From Bacteroidota bacterium (GTDB lineage Bacteria > Bacteroidota > Bacteroidia > UKL13-3): DNA of 64,000 nt. Below, piece after piece: positions 20,049-31,200 of this stretch. The notes below the pieces were generated by a model. The model was not told the DNA's origin and made no database searches. It worked only from the letters and a program-made list of their open reading frames with translations. The position numbers and the translations under genes were made by a program. The DNA lies in contig JAIXSO010000024.1 in assembly GCA_027484685.1 (NCBI GenBank), forward strand, positions 1 through 64,000, written 5' to 3'. The stretch's first letter is position 1. Each line of letters opens with the position of its first letter.

Positions 20049-20135
20049 ATTATTTTTTTATTTAATTATTTATGTTTTCTAAAAATTGAGGAAATATTAT
20101 TTAAAAGTAAAAAATTAGCTATTTCCATTTTGTAA

Positions 20136-20171
20136 AAAAGAGAATTTGAACCTAAATTCAAATTCTCTTTT
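20136..20171 (-). terminator. Terminator between rpsB and tsf
   Basis: 15-bp perfect stem AAAAGAGAATTTGAA / TTCAAATTCTCTTTT. Confidence 0.75.
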
Positions 20172-20202
20172 CCCTATATTTTGTTATAAAAGTGTAATAA
20201 AA

Positions 20203-20952
20203 TTAAGCTTCTGTTGTTGCTTCAACTGCTACTGTTTCTTTATCACTTTCTTTTTCTTTATCGCTTTTGCGTTCAGCCATACCTTCAACGATTGCATCGG
20301 TTAAGTATTTTGTAATTAAAGCGATTGATTTAGCTGCATCATCATTAGCAGGAATTGGATAATCAATATTGTTTGGATCTGTATTGGTATCAACTAAAGC
20401 AAATGTAGGAATATTTAAACGGATAGCTTCAGCTACTGCTAAGTGTTCTCTTTTTGCATCAACAATAATTAATGCAGCAGGAGTACGGTTCATATCAGCA
20501 ATACCACCAACTAAACGGTTTAATTTTTCTTTTTCTCTATCTAACATTAAACGCTCTTTTTTATTGATGTTGGTATAAGTACCATCAATACCCATTTTTT
20601 CAATGGTTTGCATTTTTTTGATAGATTTACGTACAGTTTGGAAGTTAGTTAACATTCCACCTAACCAACGCTCAGTTACATAAGGCATGTTAACGCGTTT
20701 TGCTTCTGCTTCAATAATTTCTTTAGCCTGTTTTTTAGTAGCCACAAACATTACTTTGCGACCAGAACGGATAATATTTTTTAAAGCATGAGCAGCTTCT
20801 TCTAATTTAACTGCGGTTTTATTTAAATCTATTAAGTGAATACCGTTCTTTTCCATGAAAATATACGGTGCCATTTTAGGGCTCCACTTACGAGTAAGGT
20901 GACCAAAGTGTACACCAGCCTCCAATAATTCTTCTTGAGTAATTTTTGCCAT
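20203..20952 (-). CDS. rpsB: 30S ribosomal protein S2
   Basis: '[27 protein letters not shown]', '[12 protein letters not shown]'. Confidence 0.97.
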   Translation of the reverse strand: MAKITQEELLEAGVHFGHLTRKWSPKMAPYIFMEKNGIHLIDLNKTAVKLEEAAHALKNIIRSGRKVMFVATKKQAKEIIEAEAKRVNMPYVTERWLGGMLTNFQTVRKSIKKMQTIEKMGIDGTYTNINKKERLMLDREKEKLNRLVGGIADMNRTPAALIIVDAKREHLAVAEAIRLNIPTFALVDTNTDPNNIDYPIPANDDAAKSIALITKYLTDAIVEGMAERKSDKEKESDKETVAVEATTEA

Positions 20953-20970
20953 TTTTTGTGTACCTTTTGA

Positions 20971-21357
20971 TTAACGTTTAACAAATTGGAAACGCTTACG
21001 AGCTTTTTTCTGACCTGGTTTTTTACGTTCAACCATTCTTGGATCACGTGTTGTTAAACCAACTGCTTTTAAAGCAGGTTTCAGTTCAGCATCGAATTTT
21101 ACAAGCGCTCTTGTAATTCCTAAACTAACTGCTTCGGATTGGCCTGATGTTCCACCACCGTTCACATGTACTTTAACATCATACTGACCAACAGTGTTGG
21201 TAACCTCGAATGGTTTCAAGGCAGCATTTTGCATTACAATTGAAGGAAAGTATTCTTTAACATCTTTACCGTTTACCGTTACATTGCCCGTTCCTACTGA
21301 TAGGTACACTCGAGCAACAGCAGTTTTTCTTCTTCCTAGTGCGTTATTCACTTCCAT
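20971..21357 (-). CDS. rpsI: 30S ribosomal protein S9
   Basis: 'ALGRRKTAVARVYL', C-terminal 'LTTRDPRMVERKKPGQKKARKRFQFVKR'. Confidence 0.97.
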   Translation of the reverse strand: MEVNNALGRRKTAVARVYLSVGTGNVTVNGKDVKEYFPSIVMQNAALKPFEVTNTVGQYDVKVHVNGGGTSGQSEAVSLGITRALVKFDAELKPALKAVGLTTRDPRMVERKKPGQKKARKRFQFVKR

Positions 21358-21359
21358 TT

Positions 21360-21803
21360 TTAAAATTTAAGATCTTTTGGTTGTTGAGCAGCATGCGGAT
21401 GTTCAGCACCTTCGTAAACATATAAGTTACGGAATAATTCCGCACCTAATTTGTTTTTAGGCAACATACCTTTAATTGCATGTTCTACTACATAAGTTGG
21501 TCTACGAACTAGTAACTGCTTAGCAGTTTCAGTTCTCAATCCACCTGGATGTCCAGAGTAGAATTTGTATTCTTTATCGTTTAGTTTGTTACCAGTAAAA
21601 CGAACTTTACTAGCATTAATAACTATAATATTATCTCCGCAATCAACATTTGGTGTAAAGTTAGTTTTATTCTTTCCACGCAACATATTTGCTAATTTTG
21701 TAGAGAAACGGCCTACCGTTTGTCCCTCAGCGTCAAATACATACCAGTCTTTGTTAACGGTAGCTTTGTTTGCCGAAATTGTTTTGTAACTCAATGAATC
21801 CAC
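21360..21803 (-). CDS. rplM: 50S ribosomal protein L13
   Basis: 'DWYVFDAEGQTVGRFSTKLANMLRGKNKTNFTPNVDCGD', 'AIKGMLPKNKLG'. Confidence 0.97.
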   Translation of the reverse strand: MDSLSYKTISANKATVNKDWYVFDAEGQTVGRFSTKLANMLRGKNKTNFTPNVDCGDNIIVINASKVRFTGNKLNDKEYKFYSGHPGGLRTETAKQLLVRRPTYVVEHAIKGMLPKNKLGAELFRNLYVYEGAEHPHAAQQPKDLKF

Positions 21804-22185
21804 AGCTTTATTCTTTTTTTTAGGGACGGCAAAAGTATATTATAATGTTTACAATAACAAACACTTGAAGAAAAAAAAATCAAAAAAATATAAAATACTT
21901 TTAAATTGAGGTAGAATACTTTTAAGATTTTATTTTTTCTAATAACACAAACAACCTTTTTTACTTGAATAAAAAATTGGGAGGCATTTTTTGAATAGTA
22001 GCTTTTTACAAATATTCTAATATTTCAAATAAATTTAGTTAAACAAAGGAAAATTTATTACTACAAAAAGCATTTTTAGTTTAAAATCAATTTTGATAAG
22101 GCACATTTTGGTTAATAACCAAGCTTTATCATTTAAAAACTTTTTAGTTCGTATAAATTTTATTTCAACTGTTCATTACAAATAA

Positions 22186-22220
22186 CAAAGCTACCTCAAA
22201 ATGAATTTGAGATAGCTTTG
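22186..22220 (-). terminator. Hairpin downstream of giant cargo gene
   Basis: CAAAGCTACCTCAAA / TTTGAGATAGCTTTG (one mismatch); T-run is weak. Confidence 0.45.
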
Positions 22221-22239
22221 CTCTAATTAAAAAAACAGA

Positions 22240-25200
22240 TTAATATTTAACCAGTTTTTGTATGAATGTTTGCTCGTTGACAGTTAATTTCACAAAATAA
22301 ATACCTGCATTTAAATTTGCTAAATCATCCATAGAATATGAATTCAGTCCATTAATAGTTTCAATTTTTCGAGTTGCTATTATTTTACCTTGTATGTCAA
22401 TGATTTCTACAACTGCTGGGTTAGCGTTTTCGTTATTAAATAATACTGTAAAGCTTTGATTAAATGGATTTGGAAAAACTTCAAATTGATTATCGTCATT
22501 GTTAGAATTACTTACACTAACAACTTTTGAATAATTGAATTTACCATCGAAATCAATTTGCTTCAAGCGATAATAAATGATATTATTTTCACTTTTTTGA
22601 AATGGATTGTAATCAATAAAATTATAATTTTTCAATGTATTACTATTATTCATGCCTTTCACAAAACCAATTGCATGATAATTATATCCATCAACACTAC
22701 TTTGAATTTCAAAACCTTTATTATTCAATTCAGAAACAGTTGTCCAATTAAGAGTTACATCTTTATTCATTTTAATAGCCGTAAATCGAATTAATTGAAC
22801 TGGTAAAGGGGCATTAGCATCAGTACCTGTAAATAAACCTAAACTATTGGTAATAGTTGGTATACTTATGGTTTTAGCAGAAGTATTTACTGTTGAACTT
22901 GGGTATCCGCTCCAGAAAGTGCCATTATAAGTAGCACCTCTTAAAACACTTTCAGAAAGCACTGTGCCAAGTAAAGCGGGATCGTAATTAAAGGTAGAAG
23001 TGTAGCTGTATGCACTACCACCTGTTGCACTAAGAGCTAAATAGGCATTTAAGAAACGAGTACTTGGTAAAGTGGCTGGAGGGTTAGTGCCACTGTAGTA
23101 TGCTCCAGTAATACTTGAAGGTACGGTGCCTGTGTTACCCCAGTTAATAGTAAGTAAGTCTCTATTTGCAAAACTTATGGTACTAGTTCCGTTAAGTGTA
23201 GGTACTCCGCTTACAGTAACCGCAGGCGGTATAGCTGAAGTGGTAAACTCAGTAGCTCCAATATCGGTTCCTATACCTAATGTAGTACCACGGGTATTAC
23301 CCGCAAAGTCAGTATTAATATTTGCAGAAGTACCACCAGCAATTCCTTTGCCATTTAAGTACCAGTTTTGAGATACAGTAGTTACTACATTTAAGTTTCC
23401 GTTAGCCACATCGGCAAATAAAGCGTTTGGATTAACATTGGCACTTAAATCGGCCCAAGAGTTAGCGTCTCTTAAACTGCTAAGTCTCCAGTTGCTAATA
23501 TTCATATCTGTAGAACCCCATAAGCCAATGGTATTGGCGGAAGTAGAAGCGAGCATATTGTAATTTATACTTAACCAACCACTTCCAGTAGGTATTCCCG
23601 AAATTTCATTGGCAATGGCATAGTTCTTAGCAGTACCACCTGTACGGTTGTTTAAGAGCGCATTGTTTATAAGTCGGGTACCAGAAGTAACCTCACTGGC
23701 TGAATTAGCTCCTCGGTGAAATGCATAAGAAGCTAAACTTCCAGCTGCATTGTTTCCAGTTATCAACACACTATTGTAATAGCAATTAATATCGAAACCG
23801 CCAGATGTATTTTGCCAAATACCGTTGTATTGGGTATTATTGGTTTGTGCATTGCCTAAAGTTATTTGGTTGTTAAAAATATCAATAGCATTGGTAATAC
23901 CAAATGCAACAATTCCGCTGCCTGTTGCCATTGGATTGATAGAAGTAGCCGTACTCAAGTTTCTAATATCATACACTCTATTATTGTTTACACGCGCACT
24001 ATTGGCACTTTGAATAACAATACCCATGGCATGTGTAAGCGTAGCAGTATTGTTGTTGGCACCTATATTATATACAGTATTATTGGCTATAATAGGCCCA
24101 AAGTTGGTACTTGCAGCCAATGAAATACCAAAAGCTGCTGGTGCACTGCTCAAAGAAGTATTACTTGAAGAGGTGCTTAAATTATAAACTCTATTGCCAG
24201 TAATAACACTTACGGTAGATCCTCCTTGTAAAATACCCCCCACACTTACCGTATTTTGAGTGCCTGTGCCACTCATGTTGGCAATGGTATTATTACTTAT
24301 AATAATGCCTGGGTCAACATTGGCAGGTGTGCTAACACTAATACCACGTACAGTGCTACTACCATTGCATACTATGCTATTGGCAATAGTAGCTGCCCCA
24401 ATTATATTATTGGCTATTGTAGTAATACCGCCAGCTACGGTAATACCATTGAAAGCAATAGGATTACCTGGGTTATTTAAAAATAGACCAGCTATTCTGT
24501 TTCCACTTATTGTAGTAGCCACGTTAACCGCAGCTGTAATAGCTATAGCATTGTGGGTAGTAGGAGGGGCTAGTTGTATAGAAGTTAGGTTGGTAGAGTC
24601 ACCAATTATGTTATTGGTAATATTGGTTCTACCGCCTGCAACTATTACGCCATTCCATGCTGTTCCTGAGGCCAATTGAGCAAAGTTTATGTTTACTATT
24701 CTGTTTCCATTTACAGTACTGGTTATGTTATTACCTACATTCAGTTGTATCATGTTCCAAGCGGCTTGCACATTACTAGTCCAGGCTCCACCTCCTCCGT
24801 TTGCGGCCGTACCACCAATTATATTATTGTTTACAGTATGCCCTTCAGAAAGAATGCCACCATTGAACCTAATTGGTAAAGGATTAGCTGTAATTACTGG
24901 TAGGTTAATATAACAGCTATTTCCTGATATATTCCAACCATTACCAGAACCTACTTCAACATTTACATAAACAGAAGAAGCATTGAGTAAATTACAATTA
25001 CTTACCACGTTATTGCTATTTAGCACTAATCCGCTATGGAAACTACTTATTAAAAGACTAGGAACACCACTCGGGAACGATTGCGATTGATCATTTCTAA
25101 TAGTACAATTGGTAATACTATCATTACTATTGCCAAAAGTATTGGTAGAGCTAGCAAATGAAATACCTCCTGCGTTTACTGCATTAAAAGCTAAATTATT

Positions 25201-28200
25201 TGCTGTTTCTATCGTTAAATTATTTAATCTACATTGAGTTGCACCGTTTACAAAAAGTACTACCGGTCCTGAGCTACTGCTATTGCGTATTGTTAAGTAA
25301 TTTAGGGTGGCATTTCCACTTTGATGAGGTACACCTGTTATTTTTACTCTATCTGCACCATTTAGTCTTAGCAAACCTGCAGACACATTACCACTTATAA
25401 TTCTGACAGAAGTGGCTGTTGAGTCAGGCCTGATTGTTAAAGTATAATTACCTGCTCCGGTTCCATCTTCACCTAATTGATTTAAAGCAAAAGTACCCGG
25501 CTCCGTAATATTGGAAGTAATAACAGCCGTAATTGAACCACCAATTGTGTTTCCATTCAGCATTTCAAATAATCCGCCACTTCCTGTTAAAGTGGTGTAT
25601 GTTTGGCCTGCACCTACCTCAAATAAGCTGTTAGCAGGAATTACAGGTAAAAACACGTAAAAGTCGGGATTAAGTGGCTCATTAGTAACAGTATTTACAT
25701 TGCTTGCTATAGCATATGGTTTTTGAGAGCAAATATTTCCAGCTAAACTATCCTCGGCAATTATATAATAGAATATAGTATCGGATGTAAGAACACCTCC
25801 CACAAGTCCATATTGAATTTCGAAGGTAAAATTAGCATTTTTTTCATTGCCCGAATATGAAATAGCTGAAGAACTAACATAAGTACCAGCTATTCCTTTT
25901 TTAAAGTATATTTTCGGTATGCTAGTAGTATTTATTAATGGAACACCTACATTATCTCGGATATTTACATTACTAATAACTAAAGGTCCTATTAAGTTAC
26001 CTTGGTTAGTAGCAGGAGTAAAACTAATGCTAGGTGGAAATATATCTGACGATAAAGTAAATGCTCCTGCATTTGCACCAATATCGAGAGGTGTTAAGGA
26101 AGCACGTAAGTTATTATCAAAATCGGTTGTTACAATAGTTGCTAAGGCTGGATCGCCTGAACCTTCTGCTGGGTTATTGGCTTCTAAACGTAAATTAACA
26201 TCAAAAGCAGGACCTGTAGAGTTTAGGAATAAAGAGTCATTGCTAGTACCACTTTGTAAGTCGTAACCACTACCTCTTAACCATCCTGCTATACCAGTTA
26301 ATGTGGTGTAATCAACTAAGTTGGTACCTGCTATATGCCTACCCACTCCATTGGCACGTAGTAGGTTAAAATTACTTACCAAATTACTAGGATTTGCAGG
26401 CAATGCAGCTAAACGAATAGCAAAGTTTTTACCAGAACCGCCATTGTTAGCGACATTATTAACCAAAATATTATTTCTTATATCATATAATTGAGTTCCT
26501 GTAAGTGTACCATTTAGTCTGATAGCCGCTGTAACACTTACGCCAGAGGTAGGTGCACCGCCTAAATACACACTGTTGTGGAAATATTCAAAATTACCAG
26601 CTACATCATTTAAAAATCCATATACTTCATAAGGGCCCGTAAATAAAGCACTGCTTGAGTCAATTCCTAAGCGTACCATATTATTAGTAAATCGGGTAAA
26701 TGAGCCAGAATTTTGCTGAATGCCAATCATTCTACCAGTTCCAGTGGTAGCTAATTTAAAACTATGAACAAAATTACGAGATACAAAATTAGTAACAACC
26801 GTAGTTGTTCCTTGGTATAAAATACCTACCAAGTTATTATTGCCAGTAACTCCTAAACCTTCAAGGGTATGCACCGTATTTCCATTTATGTTTATTGCAC
26901 TACCAGAACCGTTGTGCATAATTCCTATAATAGCCGATGCTGTAGAAGTATTATTTGAAATACTATTTGATTTGATATTGTGTACCAAATTATTGTTGAT
27001 GGTATGTCCGCTTCCAGAAGATTGCATAATACCTATAACCTGCGTGCTTGTGGGTGTAGGATTGTTATATGCTAAGTACCGCACTGTATTGTTTGATATA
27101 GTTTGACCTGGGTTAAAAGATGAACTCCAAATTCCAATTAAAGTAGCAATAGTGGTAGTACCTGTGTTAACAGAGAATGAATTTAAATTTTCTACTACAT
27201 TATTAGTTATGATAGGTAATCCAGAAGTGTTAGCAATACCCAAAACTTGCGATGAAGATGCAACTGTTCTAGACAAATTGGTCAATCCACTGATAAAATT
27301 ATTGTTTACCTGAATACTAGTGGTAGCACTGCTTATATTTATTCCTATCATAGCGGCTGAAGTGCTACTTGAGGTATTTAGTGAGGAATCTCTTAAATTA
27401 ATAATGCGGTTATTGTTAATTTGAAGTAACGCAGTTTGATTCCATGCACGTATTCCATTTACTGCTACTGATGTGTTGGCAGCAATATTGTTGATATTGC
27501 TAATATTGGCTATGATATTATTATTAATAATACTATTAGAACCTGTTTGACAGCTAATGGCAAGCGTAACACCATTACCTGCGTGTTTAATATTATCTAT
27601 CATTAATGTATCGCCAATATAGTTATTAGTAATAGTGGCAACGCCACCACCATTGTTTACTATAATACCTGTAAAACTATTGGCTCCAGTATTGCTCCAA
27701 TTTATGTTAGCTATACGGTTATTATTGATAAAGGTACCAGTTATAGCTCCGGCACTTACATTTATGCCGGTAAAGTTTAGTACAGAAGCTGTTGGGCCAA
27801 ACCATTCGCCAATTCCACCAAAATTATTACCTCCAATTAAGTTACCACTTATGGTATCGTTATTTGAAAGGGCGGCCGGTGTAAAATTAATTACTGTTGG
27901 TGAGGTTGTGTGTAAACTAACTGTATCTTGAAAGAAAATATTATTCTTGATTCTATAATTATTACCTGTGCCTGTTCCAATAGAGATAGCATTGAAGTTA
28001 AAGTTATAAAAATAGCTATTCTCTATGAGCAAGTTTTCATTTTCTCTATTAACCCCAGTAGTGCCAGATGCTGCAAATAATATACCTGGAAGTGAACCAC
28101 CAGCTACTCTTCTAAAATGGCAATTTCGTATTTCAATATTATCATTTCCGGTAACAAGAGAGGTTGGACTTATACGCACTGCTCCACCAGTAGTTACTGC

Positions 28201-31200
28201 CGTACCTGTATTATTTGTTTCAAAAATTACATTGCTAATTGAATTATCCGAAGCATCATTAAGCATGGTTAAAGCTGGTTGTGAAGTTGCGGTATTTCTA
28301 ATTAAAAGGTTAGTATCTGCTGGAGTTCCTAATGTAGAGAAACCTATAAAACTAACCCTATCTGCTCCATTAATTCTTATCATTCCATCTTGCGTGGTTA
28401 CTGCTCCTGTAAGTACAACTTGACTATTATTTGACGGACGAATGGTAAGTGTGTAACCAAAATTTCCTACTACACCTGAATTAACTTCAAGCCATTGATT
28501 TAAGCCAACGGTACCTAATTCAGTTATAGTTGCTCCCCCTTGTAATAATACCGTAGTATTACCTTGCAATAAGCTGTTGTTAATGGCATTGAACAAACCC
28601 GAAGCACCAGTTAAGGATGTGTAGTTTCCAGTAGGGCCTACCGTTACTGTAAGTGGTATGGGGTTGGCAATGGTATATTGGTTGGGCGTTGCAGGAGCAT
28701 TAATTACATTGTTAGTATTGGTAGCCACAGCGTAAGCAGGAAGTGAAGAGTAATTGCCCACACTATCTTGTGCGATAACATAGTAGCGGATTACATCATT
28801 AGGAATTACACCACCTAATAATGTGTAATCTATGGTAAAAGTCCAAGTACCATTTCTGAAATTACCACTAGCTAAAACTCCATTGGTAGAGAAATAAGTA
28901 CCATTGTTTTTATTAAAATATACTTTAGGTATAAATGTACCTGCTTCTACGCCTGAACTTCCTTCTAAAATTGTAGCAGTAAAGGTTCTGTTTAATATGC
29001 TTGCGGTATTGGTAAGAGCCGTATGATTGATAATAGGTGCAATAGAATCAGCACTTAGTGTATTACTAGCCGATGACCAAGCACCAATATCTACCGGTGT
29101 ATTGGTGGATCTATTATTGTATCCAAAATCAATATTTATAGGTAAGGTTAAGCTATTATCTCCAGTACCTTCTCCCACATTATTACTTGTAGGCTGTAAA
29201 TTTATACTTCCTGCTGCTGCTGCTGGATCAATTAAACCTGGATTGGCTTGTGCACTATTTAAATCAATACCTGATATACGTCTCCAACCTGCAGTACCTT
29301 GCATAGTGGTAGCGTTTCCTGGACCACCGCCTATAAAATTATTGGTTAAACCAGTTCCTGCCCATAATATATTATAATTTATAATACTTTGAGGTGTTGG
29401 AGTAAATCCTAAATTCATGGCATAATTACTTCCAGTTCCGCCAGTATTTTGTACTAAATTAACAAATATATTGTTACGAATATCTTGAATGGCTAAAATA
29501 GCAAACGTTGAGCGAAAAGCAGCAGTAACGGAGGATCCTGAAGTTGGTGTGCCTCCAATGTAAACTGTATTATGATAAAATCTGTTAGTAAATGTATTAG
29601 TTGATACAGTATTATTTATACCATTAATAGCAAAAGGACCAGTAAACGCAACACCTGCTGTATCTATTCCCAAACGGATTAAATTATTGCTAAAGCTGGC
29701 AAAACTATTTGCCACCACTTCAATACCAGTAAATGTAGTAGCAGCGGTACTTCTGCTACCAAAGCTATGTACAAAATTGTTATTACAAAAAGAGTTATTA
29801 CCCAGCAATGTGGTTGATGAAAGGTAGCGAATACCTTGTATAATACCTGTGTTGGCTGTATGAGTATTCACTAATCCAAAAATAGTATTACCTTCACATT
29901 CATTATTTAATACCCCGGAAACATATTGAATACCAGTTATACCAGGACCACTTGTAGTAAAGGCATTGTATAATGTTTTAATGGTATTGTTTGCAACCCT
30001 ATTGCCACTGGTACCTAAAACTATAATACCGTTTAATTGGGTGCTAGTTGGAGTTACTGTTGCAATTGCCAAAGAATCAATATAATTATTTGTAATTAAT
30101 GCTTGACCTGATGAGGCAAAATTAATTCCATTTAATGCATTTGAAGTGCTAGTATTTATATTGTTTGAGCGTGTAAACAAGCCATATATCGTGTTATTGG
30201 TGATGGTAGTAAAACCACTGCTTACATAACAAATGCCATTGATTTGGGTGGTTTGTACTGCTTGTGCAGAGCGTTGGTACAAATGCCTTACTATGTTGTT
30301 TCTAATAATTTGCCCAGGTAAGCCTGATAAATTGAGAATACCATTGATTGCAGCGCTACTTGTAGTTCCAGTAGAAGTGGTGGCCAAACTATCTAAAAAT
30401 AGTCCATCAATGGTATTATTTTCTATGACATGTGTGCCCGATGTAGCCACAATACCAACCATTAGACTGCTATTAGTGCCGTTGTGATTATTTACCAATG
30501 GTTCGTTTGGCGTGCCTATATTGTTATTGGCTATGGTTATCGTATTGCTAGAAGCCGAGGAACCTATTCCAACAATAGAGGCAGCAGTGGATGTACTTGT
30601 ATTTCTAGAATTTGTTGTAAAACCTTTAATGGTATTATTGCTTACATTTACTATTTGCCCTCCACTTAAAGTAATACCTCTAATAGCCGCAGTAGTAGAA
30701 ATATTATACACTGTTATGGTTTTAATTTGGTTACGAGTTATATTGTAATTGGCGGCAGGAGTTGAATTAATGCCAATAAAGGCAGCATTGTTAAAAGAAA
30801 GGAAGGAATCAACCGTATTGCTATCAATATTGGCTACTCCACCAGATAGTTGTATGCCTGTAAAAGCAAGGGTATTAGTAGTAATGGGTAAAAACCAATT
30901 GCGTATTACATTGCCATAAATTGTATTTGATCCACCTAAAGAAGTGGTTACTTGAATAGCTACTCGAGTTATATTGCTGCTATTGTTAAAAGCCAAACCT
31001 CCAGCATTGGCAGCAGAACCGCCAATAAAGTTATTGCTTATAGTATTACTTACAGAGCCACTGGTAGTGCCAGGTGTAAAGCTAATGGCACTCCAAGTGC
31101 TTGTTTGCAAAGTGGTTGTAGCGGTATCGTAAAAACTATTATTGCTTATATTCCAAAACGAACCATTTCCATTATTGGTTGCATTTACCAGAATACCATT